Positions 1-11,395 of a stretch of DNA of 64,000 nt are shown here, in pieces. The notes below the pieces were generated by a model, which was given only the letters and a program-made list of their open reading frames with translations, had not been told where the DNA came from and did not search any database. Made by a program: the position numbers and the translations under genes. The DNA comes from Strongylocentrotus purpuratus (lineage: Eukaryota > Echinodermata > Echinoidea > Camarodonta > Strongylocentrotidae): positions 31,674,660-31,738,659 of the forward strand of contig NW_022145607.1 in NCBI RefSeq assembly GCF_000002235.5, given 5' to 3'. Each line of letters opens with the position of its first letter. The first letter of the stretch is position 1.

Positions 1-711
1 ATAGTATCATCATTGGAAGAATTTGACTAGAGTTTTGGTTAATAGGTCAATGCTTTTTAATTAGAGGTATTACCCTTGTTATCGCAAGATGTAAAGAACT
101 CCTTGAGGTATTACTAGGCCTAAACAAGAATGTTGTATTGCCCTTTAGGTGCCAGCACCTTGGTTGGTTGGTCTTTTTTAAATTTTTGTTGTTGTTCTTA
201 CTTTGTCCCTGTTTTGGCAGATATTTCTCAGTTTTTAATGCTTTAATACATGTGTTTCAGCGACATCATTCCATTCATCTCTTTTCACCTCATAATAATC
301 CATGGTTTACAATGTTGTGTTGAGACAACACTCTGTGCTTCTCAGCTGATGAAGTTGGTTGTCAACTACCTGTAAAACCTGCTAGCAATGTGAAGATTGT
401 TGACAAATTTTACAGGTGGTCCCGGGCACAAAGTGGTCTCTTTACTAACCAAAGAAGGGACCGAAACTGACACAGGAAAAGACAGCCAGACAGTTTTGCA
501 TGCATTAGATTCAAATCATAGCCTATTACAAATGTTGGTATTCAAACTGGCCCACTTCATAGAATATGCTCTTCATTCCTGTTTCAGTTCTGGGGATTGT
601 TCCCAGTGTATGTTGTATCCGTATTTTGAATATGATTTGAGTCGAATCTGACAATAAATTCAAACCATTCAAATACCTGAATGTTTGAACTCACTGCATG
701 GTATATACATG

Positions 712-2587
712 TACACCAGGGGCGCCGATTTCTTTTCATGACGGGGGGGGGGGGGGGAGGGGGGGGGGGGACGATAACGAAATGCAAGGGACGAGGGAGC
801 AGTGGGGTAATGAGCAAAAACATTTTTTTGGGGGGAGGGCAGAAACAAATCTGCATCACCACCACTCTTACATGTTACACAGGCCCTGGCAACGTTTTTC
901 AAAGTGAGGAGGGGGGGGCTAAAGTATTTATGATCAGGTAGAGCAAAGCAAGTGGAGCGTAATTGGCGTGGGGTCCATGGGAAAAGCCCCAGCGGGGTTC
1001 AAGGGGTGGAGCCCCATGAAACTCAGGGGTTTTAGTCATTAAATTAAGGTCAGATGTACATCCGTGGGGCGAAAATGCCATTTCAGCAACATTTGCTTAT
1101 TACTGGTATCGAATTAGAAATAAACCATGTTTGAATTTTATTTTGGAGAGGGGACTTCCCACCCAAGCTCACCCCCCCCCCAATTATTACGCAAGCGCGA
1201 GGGAGCATAGTGAATGAGAGGGGTGAAGGTGACGGAAGTGACTACCCCCTCACAGGTTTTTGAAGTTTTGGTTGTATTAAAAAAATTACAGTCCTTAGCA
1301 AAACTATAGTATAAAAACAAGCCATATACTTTTTTCACACTTCACTTTTCTCAGTATTTACTTGTACGTTTTGAAGGATATTGTGCGAGGGAGCGTAGCT
1401 ACCGAGTGAGAAGATTTTTTCATTTTTATTTGTCTAAATGCTGCACTCTTGGGCCCTCCAGAGCCAAAAGTGTGTTGCAGTCTTTAGTCAGTATTTGCTA
1501 TACATTTATTTTTGTGCGATTTTTCAAATTGGGATTGCCTCTCCTGATGTACAGGTACACAAGGCCAGGTTTACTTTTTATGCCAGCAGGATTTCGAAAC
1601 TATGGTAGAAAACGAGTGAGAACTTGAAAATAATTTGATGATTTTATGCATTTATATCCCATTTAAACAAACAAAATACTTTTTTTTTCTTCTAAAAAGG
1701 GATTGACAAAAATTATAATAAAAAGCCGACCATAGATTTTAAGTTTTTGGGGGGCGGTTGCAAAGGGCAATACAACAATTTATTTGTATAGGTCTTATAG
1801 GAAGATGATCCAATTACATTTTAGTAAATCAAGATCACAGTCGTCAATTGACTTTTTATTTTAGGCTATCTAATATTAGGGGCTAGCTCAACATCGGTAT
1901 TGTTGCTATTAGTGCCAGATAAATAAGTGGCTGAATGTTTGGGGGCAACACTCTGTAAGGGGCCAGAGCATGTAAAATAGGGCCAATGACATGATTTTAG
2001 ACAAGTATATATCTGACTAGGTCCCTGTACACATCACTGATAAGTAAAGACACTCTTCCAAATTTAAAATAAGGAATTTCAAGAGAGTGCTCATGTGACC
2101 GTAATTAAATGTGTAAAATGTCTGAGCTTCAGGGGCTCTGCCCGCTGGACCCCACCAAGGTCCCTAAGGCGGCCTCTGGATGCTCATCTGATCGTAATTT
2201 AATGCCTAAAACCCCCGAGCTTCGGGGTCTCTGCCCCGGGATGCTCATCTGACCTTAATTAATTGCCTAAAACCCCTGAGTTTCATGGGGCTCTGCCCCT
2301 TTACCCCCCCCCCCCTGGGACTTTGCCCCTGGACTCCACGCCAATTTACGCCCCCCTTGCTTCGCTCGCTTTGCCCTACCTGACCGTAAATATTTTATTC
2401 CCCTCCCTCCCCCCCCCCCCCCCTCCCTATTTTGAAAAAACATGCCAGCGCATGCGTAACATGTAAGAGTGGTGGTGATGCAGATTTTGTTATGCCCCCC
2501 CCCCCATTACATTTTTGCTCATTACGCCACTGCTCCCACCCCCCCCCCCCCTTCCCGGTCATGAAAAAAAAAAAGCCGCCCCTGGTC
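712..2587. repeat. Foldback-like element with ~340-bp inverted arms
   Basis: The left arm (about 712-1050) reappears reverse-complemented at about 2240-2587. Both arms carry the same order of blocks: CAGGGGCGGC-like end, a run of A/T next to TCATGA, a long G (or C) run, a GATGCAGATTT block, ACATGTAAGAGTGGTGGTGAT, a second G/C run, a block resembling GCTTCGCTCGCTTTGCCCTA, and GGGGCTCTGCCCC. The right arm is preceded by two further direct copies of the GCTCATCTGAC...GGGGCTCTGCCC block (about 2090-2250), so the arm end is internally tandem. The centre (1085-2030) is AT-rich with repeated GCGAGGGAGCGTAG-type words at 1195 and 1386. No transposase ORF is visible. Probably a non-autonomous mobile element; exact ends are uncertain. 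Confidence 0.6.
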
Positions 2588-2695
2588 ATAGTTACAGTTT
2601 AAGAGAAGATTTGAATGAATGTTTAAAACGTTTGCTGCTCAAATCACTGTTTTAAGTAAAAACACTCTTCCAAATTAAAAATAAGGAATTTCAAG
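2033..2695. repeat. Direct repeat pair (43-50 bp) flanking a GC-rich segment
   Basis: A block beginning ATCACTG.. and containing AAACACTCTTCCAAATT and ATAAGGAATTTCAAG is found at 2033-2083 and again at 2643-2695, same orientation, differing at only a few positions. The right arm of the foldback-like element lies between them. It could be the footprint of a local duplication around the insertion. Confidence 0.6.
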
Positions 2696-2990
2696 TAAGT
2701 TAGTACAATCTACTGGTTCAGTTTCTTCATTTTTAAAAATCAACGAACCATTAATGAGCAAATCAAACCATCTAAGTACTGTACAGGATCTACTGACCAA
2801 CTTAGACCCACTTTTGAAAAGACAAACCAAAGTTAAATTTTTCTAAACAGTTATTTCCAAAAATCATATCAAAATAGCCCAGTATAGTTCAGGTTAAAAA
2901 GTACAATTTTGTAGGAAGGGACATTTTATAGATATTTCATCGAGTTGGTATTCTTGAAGATAAGTTCATTCTCATGTTTGTATTTTACAG

Positions 2991-3440
2991 GAGGGGACAG
3001 ATATGACATTCTATCTTAACAGCATTGACTGAAACAAGATGTCGCAGCCTTACATTCTGGTGATAGGTTCAAGGATCAACCCCCTTCAATTCTTTGTAAT
3101 TGTGGAGAGACAAGCACTGGAGTTCAAGACAATGACCAAGGCAGTAGACTTTTGTTTTAAACTGATATACGTGCCGGATGTTCAGTACCAGGCTGCTTGC
3201 ATAGGAATGTGGGAGTTCCTACAGAATATGTAATTGCCAGAAGCAAAAACTGTTGCAGTTTCAACATCTGTGCGGGAGCTCCGCACATTTTTGGCAAATG
3301 AAGAAAAGTAAGCTGTCGAGCTCCATCAGCTACATTGTATGAGACTAACAGCCTGGATAGAAATTGTAAGTGATAGACTTGAATTTATCTTTTCTGAAAC
3401 TCCAGGTTTGTGAATAAAGATCTGACAACGAAAGCAATTT
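2991..3440 (+). pseudogene. Terminal-exon-like coding fragment, unidentified family
   Basis: A good splice acceptor (TATTTTACAG, ending at 2990) precedes a 64-codon open frame at 3039-3233. Its protein looks like a real, cysteine- and aromatic-rich domain: it contains FFVIVERQALE, then KAVDFCFKLIYV, then YQAACIGMWEFLQ. I associate this pattern with the C-terminal region of uncharacterised, often multicopy or transposon-related animal proteins, but I cannot name the family. An in-frame TGA stands three codons before the first ATG, so the exon as written is either entered in another frame or broken. A possible poly(A) signal AATAAA lies at 3413-3418. Upstream exons are not apparent in the 3 kb available. 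Called a partial or broken gene rather than an intact CDS. Confidence 0.4.
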
Positions 3441-3508
3441 TATTTTAAAAAATTCTTAATTATGTAAGTTTTTGAACATTGGTAGATAAGATTGGCACTT
3501 GAAGACCT

Positions 3509-3626
3509 ACTGGTAATACATTTACTGGAATATATCTTTGTAAAGTCGAGACAATTTAACAAGTCTGACTGGTAATACATTTACTGGAATATAACTTTGT
3601 AAAGTCGAGACAATTTAACAAGGCTG
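3509..3626. repeat. Two-copy 59-bp tandem duplication
   Basis: Units 3509-3567 and 3568-3626 both begin ACTGGTAATACATTTACTGG and end AACAAG(T/G)CTG. They differ at very few positions, so the duplication is recent. Confidence 0.9.
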
Positions 3627-3715
3627 TGTAACAAAACATGGGGTCTATCGATGTAATTCAACTTGCTGCCATGGTAAAATTGTTGAACTTTGAAATATTA
3701 AAAAGGTTCATCTTG

Positions 3716-4640
3716 TTAAACCCTTACTGTACTGGGCTATTTTGAGCACCTCACTGACTGGGGGGGGGGGCCTCCTAGGGCCCCCCCCCCCTATGATCTC
3801 GGCTGTCCGATGAACACGAAAAGTTGCATGTTTATAGATATTTACATAAGGAACAAGATGGTTATAATTATTTTTTTCCTCATATGCAAATTTTTGTCGT
3901 TATAGCCTAATTAATTATGCAAAATGCTAATTTTATGCATTTTACAGAAAACTCTTCATATTTGTCTGTAGACTTGTGAAGAATCTTGAAAATGTATTGA
4001 ATAAATGTTTCCTTCATCTCAAATTCATGAGGTTTCATTATTTTTATGATATTTGAAAATGCATAAGTTATGAATACGCAAATTACGCATTCATCAATAT
4101 CAAATCTGGAAATATACAGGGAACTAGAATCATTACAAAAATTGTCAGACTCCACTTTTTGAATGTTGAAACTCATTATTCATATGAAACTTCTTTTCTA
4201 ACACAAAATAATTATTTTGATGTAATTAATAATAATTTAATCAAATTTGATGCGATTTTCTAATATTTCTTTTCTTATGTATTTGAATGTTTTTTATTTC
4301 TTATTATATCTATTGTTTTATTTCTAATGTATTCTTTTGTTCTGGAATACATCAAGTTACTTTGAGAAACATATAAAAGTAATTTGATATCAATTCATAT
4401 CTCCCACTTAGAAGAAATACATCTAAAGTATTTATATATCACTTTTTGATGACATGCGCATACTAATTGTTATGTAACACCTTACAGGTATATCCGATTT
4501 CGACGAAAATGGTATCATAATGTGCGTAAGACTCGAGGGAAAAAATTCATGAAACGACAATTCAAAATTCCAAGCGGTTGCGGCACAATCTCCAAAAATG
4601 TTGAGGGAGGGGGGGGGGAGCCCAGTACAGTAAGGGTTAA
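3716..4640. mobile_element. TTAA-flanked TIR element, ~0.9 kb, piggyBac-like ends
   Basis: TTAA at 3716-3719 is followed by (A)CCCTTACTGTACTGGGC. The right end reads GCCCAGTACAGTAAGGG and is followed by TTAA at 4637-4640. The terminal inverted repeats match over about 17 bases. Next to both ends are G/C homopolymers (3762-3791 and 4607-4618), the left of which is itself a G-run/C-run hairpin. TTAA target sites with CCC-starting ends are the hallmark of piggyBac-type elements. The interior (3800-4500) is AT-rich with no transposase ORF, so it is non-autonomous. The left end carries one extra A. Confidence 0.6.
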
Positions 4641-4789
4641 TAGCCTTTTCCCCCATCTGTATGCGCAACCAGTCAAACTATGTCTGCAGACTCCACTTTC
4701 TTATACATTAGGTCTTCAAATTCCTTATTCTACAATCAATATTCAATATTATAAATTGCATAATTTATCAAGTAATACATTTTGAGAAA

Positions 4790-5150
4790 AAATGCTGTGC
4801 TGATATAAATTGCTCAAGCCAACTCAAGTTTATCAATGATGTTGCAGTTGAAGTTTGAATGGTGCTGTTAAATTCTGTTATAGAATTAGTTTCAAGTTTG
4901 TATAAGAATAAATCATAACCATTCTATGTATATTACAATACAATGTACATCTGTAGGTGTGCCATGAAACAAGTTGTAATTTCATAATCAAAGTTTCTAC
5001 TCTGTTTACGTTTTGTCAGAGCAGATACCGGTAGGTTTCAATGTGCTGGCTACTGCAATTACAAGTAGAACAAAATAATTGCTGTCCTGAAATAAATTGC
5101 TCATGCCACTTTTTCAATGTTACAGTTGAACTTTAAATGGAGAAATGTAT
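4790..5150. repeat. Diverged tandem copies, ~290-bp spacing
   Basis: A block with GCTGTGCTGATATAAATTGC, then GTTGCAGTTGAAGTTTGAATGG at about 4792-4865 recurs diverged at about 5081-5142 (TGCTGTCCTGAAATAAATTG, then TTACAGTTGAACTTTAAATG). Confidence 0.5.
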
Positions 5151-5289
5151 TTCCTGCATTTTAATTTTGATGCAATCTGAAGGTGTAATGATGAAACCAC
5201 CATTACCATGCATATTGATGAATCTTTAACAGTATGGCATTAACACGTTGGTGTCGTATGCAATCGTGTTGCCAAGTTTGTTGGTATTA

Positions 5290-5640
5290 TTTACCATTTG
5301 AGACATTTTCCAAGACATATTATAGATATTTTATATTATGTGCTAATTTTCTTTCATATTAATTATTGTAATATTGCTTGGTCAAACGGTCATGATTATT
5401 TCATTACTAAATTAAATGTTTTGCAGAAAAAAGCCATAATAATGATTTCTAATTCACCACATAATGCTCATACCTTGCCAATCTTCTCCCAGTTTAATAA
5501 ATCTAAACGTTTATGAAATTAATAGATTGAATATTGTAATATTTATGTTTCTGTGGTCTAGTGGCTTATTACCATCTCTAATTACATACAAATTTGTAAT
5601 GTATACATATATAATAATTTTAAAATTGAGTCACACATGT
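5290..5640 (+). pseudogene. Relic of a non-LTR retrotransposon RT C-terminus
   Basis: The frame from 5298 reads ..INYCNIAWSNGHDY.. then LNVLQKKAIIMISNSPHNAH. This is the pattern after the RT palm/thumb in CR1/L2/Jockey-type elements: an NYC..W module, then LQK(K/R)A.R.I and a HT.P(L/I)F stretch. After a stop at 5514 the homologous sense continues in another frame (LNVYEINRLNIVIFMF.., 5464-5679), so there is at least one frameshift. No RT catalytic motifs lie upstream, so this is a short 5'-truncated fragment. Family assignment is from pattern memory. Confidence 0.5.
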
Positions 5641-5769
5641 GTAGGAATTGTATTGTTAATAAATTTGATGTTGTCTTGATGATAAGAATTACTATTGTTC
5701 AGTGTGGCATGTTCTACTGTCAATTCTTTTTTCTCAGACACTTTGCAACTTTAGTAACTTACGTTTATT

Positions 5770-5820
5770 TTATGCCTCCGGAGGCACGTCTTTATTCTTG
5801 TGGAAAGGCGGAGGCATAGC
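5770..5820. repeat. Small inverted repeat with palindromic end
   Basis: TATGCCTCC on the left and GGAGGCATA on the right enclose about 48 bp; the left end contains the 14-bp palindrome TGCCTCCGGAGGCA. Possibly a tiny foldback element. Confidence 0.4.
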
Positions 5821-7910
5821 CATCAACTCAAGTCCCCCTTGAACACTCAACATCCTATTGTATTATGGCTGAGAAAGATGCAATGTCTTTTATGATCCCA
5901 TATATGTTTTGAACAACAAATTTGAAAAATGTTAAGCAACTGTGTGTGTTTAAACAACCTAGATGTCTAAAAGCTTTAAATAACCTTGGTTGTTTTACAG
6001 TTTAAACAATAGTCGTTAGAGTGACCGTCTTAAACAGCGTTACTTAAATTTTTTAAACAGTTTAAAATATTTGTAAAAATATTTGTTACTGTAGTTCTGC
6101 TCCTTTTATCATTGTGTTCTTTATATCACAGACCCACTCCTTCATATCACAAACCCGACCTCTCGTTCTGCTCCTACCACCTCTTGTGTATGGTCCTAAT
6201 TTTGTATTTTCTTTAAAAAAACTGCTTTCTGACCGCTTATTCCATAAACCTTGATAAAAGCATGTTTAAAAGTTTTTTTCCCACCAAATTTTTGCTCATT
6301 TTGCAACATTCAACTACATAAACATTTACATGTAAATCAATTTCAACAACCTCAACAAAATAAAGATCACAGAAAAATATTTTGCTTGTTTTAGTGTTAT
6401 TTAATTGGCATTTAGTTACACATTATAATAACAGGTAATGCATCATAAAGATTATGTGTGGAGTTTCTAGACTGAACCGATGAACGTTCTTTTTATGTAC
6501 TTAACAAAGATTATGTGAGATAACTTCTCTATCAACTTAAATTTACACTGGATAAAAATCGGATTGATAAAAAATAGAATGTGCTTTACCACAGAACTAG
6601 TTTTTAATTAAAAGTTATTTTCTTTCAAAGATTGGATACCAAAGTATTGGATTGTATAAATTTAACTTTTTAAAGCAATTGACCTCGGTAAACATAATTA
6701 TAGCCCAGTCTGACAATATAAAATATAAAGTGGCCAATATCTAGTATTTCACAACAATAATAACAAATAAGTTAAAACCTATTTTTACTTTTTTCTTCAA
6801 TTCTAAAACAAAAAACAAAAAAAGTTGATTCTTGTTGTTAAAACCTGCATTGTAAGTAATTGGCACTGAGCCGATTGATCAATGGCTGCATAAAAATTTG
6901 TATCGAAATTTCTCTTTTATGATTAAACAAAGTGTTTTGGACATCAATCCTCAACATCAAAGCTAGGGATGAGCAAAATATAAATCAAATTTCAATTTAA
7001 GGGTCCTGCTTCTGCACCATATTTTTGTATGTCCGGCTAATGTACCGAATAGAGTTCAATATATATTTACAAATATGGAGACATGTCACTCTATAATACT
7101 GTCTATCAATTATCACATTTCTCTATTGTTTGATTTAATTTATTAAGGCACATGCTGCCTTGAAACACAAATAAAAAATATTTCTTTGTAAATATTCTTA
7201 AGATCACTGCCCAAGACAATTGACCTGTCAAATTTCCCTCACTTGGCAACACGGGGCAGAAAGAAAAGGCAAAAGTTTTATTTTGTGCCTCGACACTACC
7301 ATAACTGCATGCACAACTATACAGTATTATACCGTAACATTTTCTTTGGAAAGACCCATTCATTTAAAAAAAATTGTTCATAATTACAGACGTCCATAAT
7401 TCTGAGTAACATTAGTATTGTGGGTAGGGTCGGCTGTCAAAGCTCAGTATGGCGGATTCAGAACTCTCAGCGACATTAGGTATATAAGCTAGTTAGAAAA
7501 GCCACTTTTCACACGTTTGGACGGCAAAGATCAACATCTCCCCATACATCTACCTACGCTGTTTTCATCATCTCTTCTTTGCAGCATAACAAAGTTTGCA
7601 TGTCACCAGACAGTACATGAATATTTTATCATAGTTTGGGGAACACTGAACGTTTCGTGCATACAGTGTACCTTCATGTTTACTACAAGCGCACAAACAA
7701 TGCACAATCCAAAGTGATAACTACATGTAGGTGGGTTCAACACTCACAGATAGAAACTTTAAAACTTTTTTCCCCCATGGCATTCATTGGTTTTCCTCTG
7801 GAGGCAGGATAGTTGAACATTCATTAGTCATCTTATTCCTATAAAAGATTTTGACATTCTTTATCTGTGACATTGGATCTCATTTAAACTATTATCATGT
7901 TAATTTGCAA
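5821..7910. other. No recognisable gene or repeat
   Basis: AT-rich sequence with scattered stop codons in all frames. The short ORFs (for example 7106-7363 minus, 7517-7717 plus) show no motif I recognise and no convincing splice-site pair. Confidence 0.5.
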
Positions 7911-8085
7911 TCTAATCAAAGAGCCAGATTTGATGAAAACTGTAGTAACAAGATGTTTAGGTCACATACAACATAACACACAAGGTGTGATAGGAGATAA
8001 GGAGAAAAATGGATGCTGCCTAGCCCTATAAGTGCAGATAAGGTTACGATGGAACATAATACATGGAACATGATGGTAATTTTAC

Positions 8086-8397
8086 TTAAAGTGAAGTTGT
8101 GCAGTCTCACCATACGCTTTCCATCACTCACAATGACTATGCATAGTGGGCGCAACAATACCTTCCCCTGGTGCCTCACTGATTGAGACACAGTACAGAT
8201 GGAGCCAGCGACCACAAACGTCGCACTGCTGGTCGGTGGTTTCTCTGAATGGGCCACCAGACACTGAACCATGTCGCAGGTTTTCCGCTGGTTAGGTGGG
8301 GGCACAGCGTTGGTGGTCAGTTTGACATTAACTCCATGTTTCTGGCATATTTCTCAACGTTTCGAGGATCAATCCCTCTTGTAATAACAAGAGCATT
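8086..8397 (-). pseudogene. Decayed exon with a PHD-finger-like zinc-binding motif
   Basis: On the minus strand a plausible acceptor (TTGCTGCAG, exon starting at 8397) and donor (TTTAA|GTAAAA, exon ending at 8086) bound 312 bp with higher GC than its surroundings. One frame contains QCDVCGRWLHLYC followed by VSISEAPGEG: Cys-x2-Cys-x4-His-x2-Cys, exactly the central spacing of a PHD finger (C4HC3). The first Cys pair is damaged (VSGGP where C..CG would be expected) and the last pair appears only in another frame (..LRPLC), so frameshifts break it. The 5' part reads NALVITRGIDPRNVEKYA in a third frame. I infer a pseudogene exon that once carried a PHD domain, adjacent to the Ulp1-like exon at 8.85 kb on the same strand. 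An alternative is a noncoding coincidence, but the motif spacing argues against that. Confidence 0.45.
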
Positions 8398-8729
8398 CTG
8401 CAGCAAAATAAATTGAAAAAAACAAGAAGAAAAAATAGGTGAAATTTGAAAAGAAAAGAAAAAATTTTAATCATGAATTTCTATTGAAATTACCATATTA
8501 TATCAGGCATCTCATATCTAAAATACAAAAATAGTGACATAATTAATAAGAATTTGGGACAGCAAAAGAATCTTCTTATATCAGGTACCTCGGTATATCA
8601 GAGCTCTTTATAACAAGGTTCCACTGTACTAAATTGCAAAATAGCTAGCAGTGCCTATTTGGCAACTAGAAAGTGGATCTAGGCCTTTATGCATTTCCTC
8701 ATCTCAACCAATGGGAACTGTCACTGAAG

Positions 8730-8743
8730 CCCCCCATGGGGGG
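8730..8743. repeat. C6/G6 palindrome
   Basis: CCCCCCATGGGGGG is a perfect 14-bp palindrome followed by another G run. Confidence 0.8.
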
Positions 8744-8851
8744 TGGGGGGAGGGTTATGTCCTCAATGGAACATCTTAAGACCACATCTCCTAATTAATC
8801 TGTAAACAGCATGAAACAATCCATAGAATTAAACTGATGGGTTAATCTTAC

Positions 8852-8976
8852 CAACATGACAAATGCCCCACAGGAATGTCCATCTTCTTGCCTGGCAGAC
8901 TGGAGCTTGCCAACCTTCCATGACGTTCCAGCTAGCTAGGTCTCCAATTTTCTCTGATCTGCATGCCATGTAGACT
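8852..8976 (-). pseudogene. Ulp1/C48 cysteine-protease-like exon relic
   Basis: A minus-strand segment ending at a consensus donor (GTTG|GTAAGAT) at 8852. In one frame it reads GTSWKVGKLQSARQ followed by EDGHSCGAFVML. This fits the catalytic-cysteine region of the Ulp1/SENP (C48) peptidase fold: the oxyanion-hole Gln six residues before the Cys, an acidic/Gly spacer, then SCG.FV. In that frame an in-frame TAG lies upstream, while a different frame is open through the whole segment (VYMACRSEKIGDLASW...), so either the acceptor is inside the segment or the copy is broken. The His and Asp of the triad are not seen nearby. C48 peptidases cleave SUMO-type conjugates in host genes and are also carried by several animal DNA transposon families. 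Proximity to the PHD-like relic (8.1-8.4 kb) and the zinc-cluster exon (14.1 kb), all on the minus strand, suggests one decayed gene or transposon. Confidence 0.45.
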
Positions 8977-9129
8977 CTTGAATAAATTTTGAAATTACAA
9001 AACAACATCATAATAGTTCATAGCATAATCCTTGATTTGAAACTTACAATATGTGCATTCAATAAACATATTAACATTAAAATTAAATTAATTATCATGA
9101 AGGGCAAACAAATATTATTGCCCAGGTAA

Positions 9130-9372
9130 CAAATACTCTTTAAATACCCTACTAATTGATATATAATTATGTCACGCACGTGTCGCGTATTCCCATATTC
9201 ATATTTCTGTGTACAGTGCTTTACCAAGACTGGGTCAAATTTATTATGATTTTGATCACTCCAAAACCTTGCAGTACACGTACACCAATACTACATGATC
9301 AACTTTTTCTGATCCATTCCACACCTTTTCGTTCACAATGCAATCGCATGACCAGAACTCAACTTTATCTTT
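9130..9372 (-). repeat. Copy 1 of an inverted gene-like duplication
   Basis: The reverse complement of this segment aligns with 17440-17700, roughly 75-80% by eye with small indels. Shared blocks include GGTCATGCGATTGCATTGTG, CTGTGTACAGTGCTT (opposite strand) and ACACGTGC next to CAATTAGTAG. In the coding sense this copy reads FWSCDCIVNE then WNGSEKVDHVV, with a stop soon after. It lies on the same strand as the Ulp1/PHD relics just downstream, so it may be another of their exons. Confidence 0.5.
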
Positions 9373-9463
9373 AACCTGTAATTCTTTGTTCATAATTTTA
9401 TTGTATGAGACCAAATGTTGGATTAGGATAAGGAATTTTAAACACTTGAAAGTTAATAATTGT

Positions 9464-9758
9464 AAGGTGTGTGACCCAATTTTCCACTTGATGCTTTCTA
9501 TTCTACATGAAGGAGCATCATAAAATAGTCTTCTAAAATTTGAGTGAAATTACTCCACTGGTTCTAATGTTAGAAGCAAAAGGTTCCTTAAATTATCCCC
9601 ATAAAACAGAACACAAATTTACAGTGTGGGGGGGGGGGGGGGGCGGCCGGGATGGGGTCAATTCACTACTTTATTGCCAATACCTTCAAAAGGAAACATC
9701 TCTCAGGGGTAACATTTTGTATGATGGGTAATGAGAAAAATATTGGGTCACACACCTT
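9464..9758. mobile_element. Short TIR element, 17-bp perfect ends
   Basis: AAGGTGTGTGACCCAAT at 9464-9480 is exactly inverted at 9742-9758. The enclosed ~260 bp contains a 17-G run at about 9626-9642 and no ORF of note. No clear target duplication is seen. Confidence 0.5.
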
Positions 9759-10119
9759 TAAGCAACAAATCCGCAGGACTAGCACAGAGTATCCAAATTG
9801 AACGAGTTCCTTTATTAAAAGTATTTTTAAAACTAGTTTCAATTTAGTAATTTTGATTGTCAATTTTTTGCCCTGCTGCGGGCTGTCAACATTTTATTTT
9901 TGCACATTATAAAAAAATCACTGTGCTAGTTTCAATCCCTTTATACAGAAATCAGTAGGAACTTGAAAAACAAGTAGAGATTTACCTTCAACTAAATTTG
10001 CCCATCACCCTTTTTGTTTTGAAGGGTGAACAATTGTTATTTCAAGATTCTTATTGATTCCTGCATTGTATGAATGGTTATGAGACTATTTGTATCCGGG
10101 ACCTTCTGTGACCGAGCAC

Positions 10120-10562
10120 AGAAAAGCAAATGCTTTCATCAGCTGCGAGATACAAATTTCTGTCTAATCAGGAACAAGAATTATGATCAACTGAAAAGGT
10201 TGTTAGTATATGAACGTAATATTTCAATATAACAAGGTGTTTTTTATGATCGTTGTTGCGTCAATGATGAGGTCACTAAATACTTAGCATAATGTTAATT
10301 AAACATGAAGATGGACAATTTAAGTCAACAATGAACAAATGCTTTTATCAGCTGCAAAATACAAATTTCTGTCTAAACAGGAACAAGAATTATGATCAAC
10401 TGAAAAAGTTGATAGTATGAATGTAGTTAATATCAATATAAAACTGTTTTTTAATGATTGTTGTTCCAAAGTTGGTTGATGGTGCCCCTCCAATCAATGA
10501 TGAGGTCACTAAGCACTTAACATAATGTTAATTAAACATGAAGATGGAGAACTTTAGTCAAC
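10120..10562. repeat. Two-copy tandem duplication, ~215-bp unit
   Basis: Units starting with AAATGCTTTCATCAGCTGC (10128) and AAATGCTTTTATCAGCTGC (10338) share GGAACAAGAATTATGATCAA, CAATGATGAGGTCACTAA and CATAATGTTAATTAAACATG. The second unit has a short extra segment around 10466-10492. Confidence 0.85.
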
Positions 10563-11395
10563 ATGCAAATAAATGAACACTAAATAGAACTGCGTTTTGT
10601 GAATCGTTATTGCAAATGTCAAAGTATAACTTGACTCGGTGTTTGAGAGATGACATCAGCATAATAATTGCACTGTGATATCACATGTGTACATAATCCA
10701 AAACAACGGTCTCTCAACTGTGGGTGACACAGTACAAAGGCTGACATTGTTATTTTTAAATGTAGCATGCAACTTGATAAAAGAAAAACAATATGCATAA
10801 CCACATGGTTGCTGAAATTTGTTGTCCCTTTTTACACATGAAACATGTCAACAATTTGAAAATGTACAATTAATCTGATGATTGAGGAATGATAAAGTGT
10901 ATTAAGACAGATGATGTGATTTGAATAGAAGCAGCAAAATGTGTGTCTGTATGATTATGGAGTTATTGGAGTCCGCAAACTCTAAAACTTAAATTATGCT
11001 TTTATACACTTCTGTATTCAGTTTTTCGTGGACTGCCACAAAATGGCCTGGGAGTGGGTGCCATATAGAATTCCCTCCACATATTCCCTGCGTGTCGTAA
11101 AAGGCGACTAAAAGGGACTGCATTGGGCAGCAGCGATGCAGTGAGAGTTCAGGCGGATGATCCTATCAGGGACAACAACGTCTCTCAGAACTGGTATTCA
11201 CATGGATGGTCACCACACTGCGGTGAGGAAGGCAACGGGAAACCACCTTCACTATTCTTCCCAATTTATACCATGGAAAGTCACAATTCAAAGTCAAAGA
11301 GAAACCGCGTGAAGGGAACCTCTAGAAATAGAGGTGCCTCGCTCGGTAGGCCTTCCCATGTGCGACAGGTGGGACCCTGCAATGTAAGCTATAAA

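Noticed and set aside
7478..7495. TATATAAG as a core promoter
   Set aside because: AT-rich surroundings and no exon-like sequence downstream.
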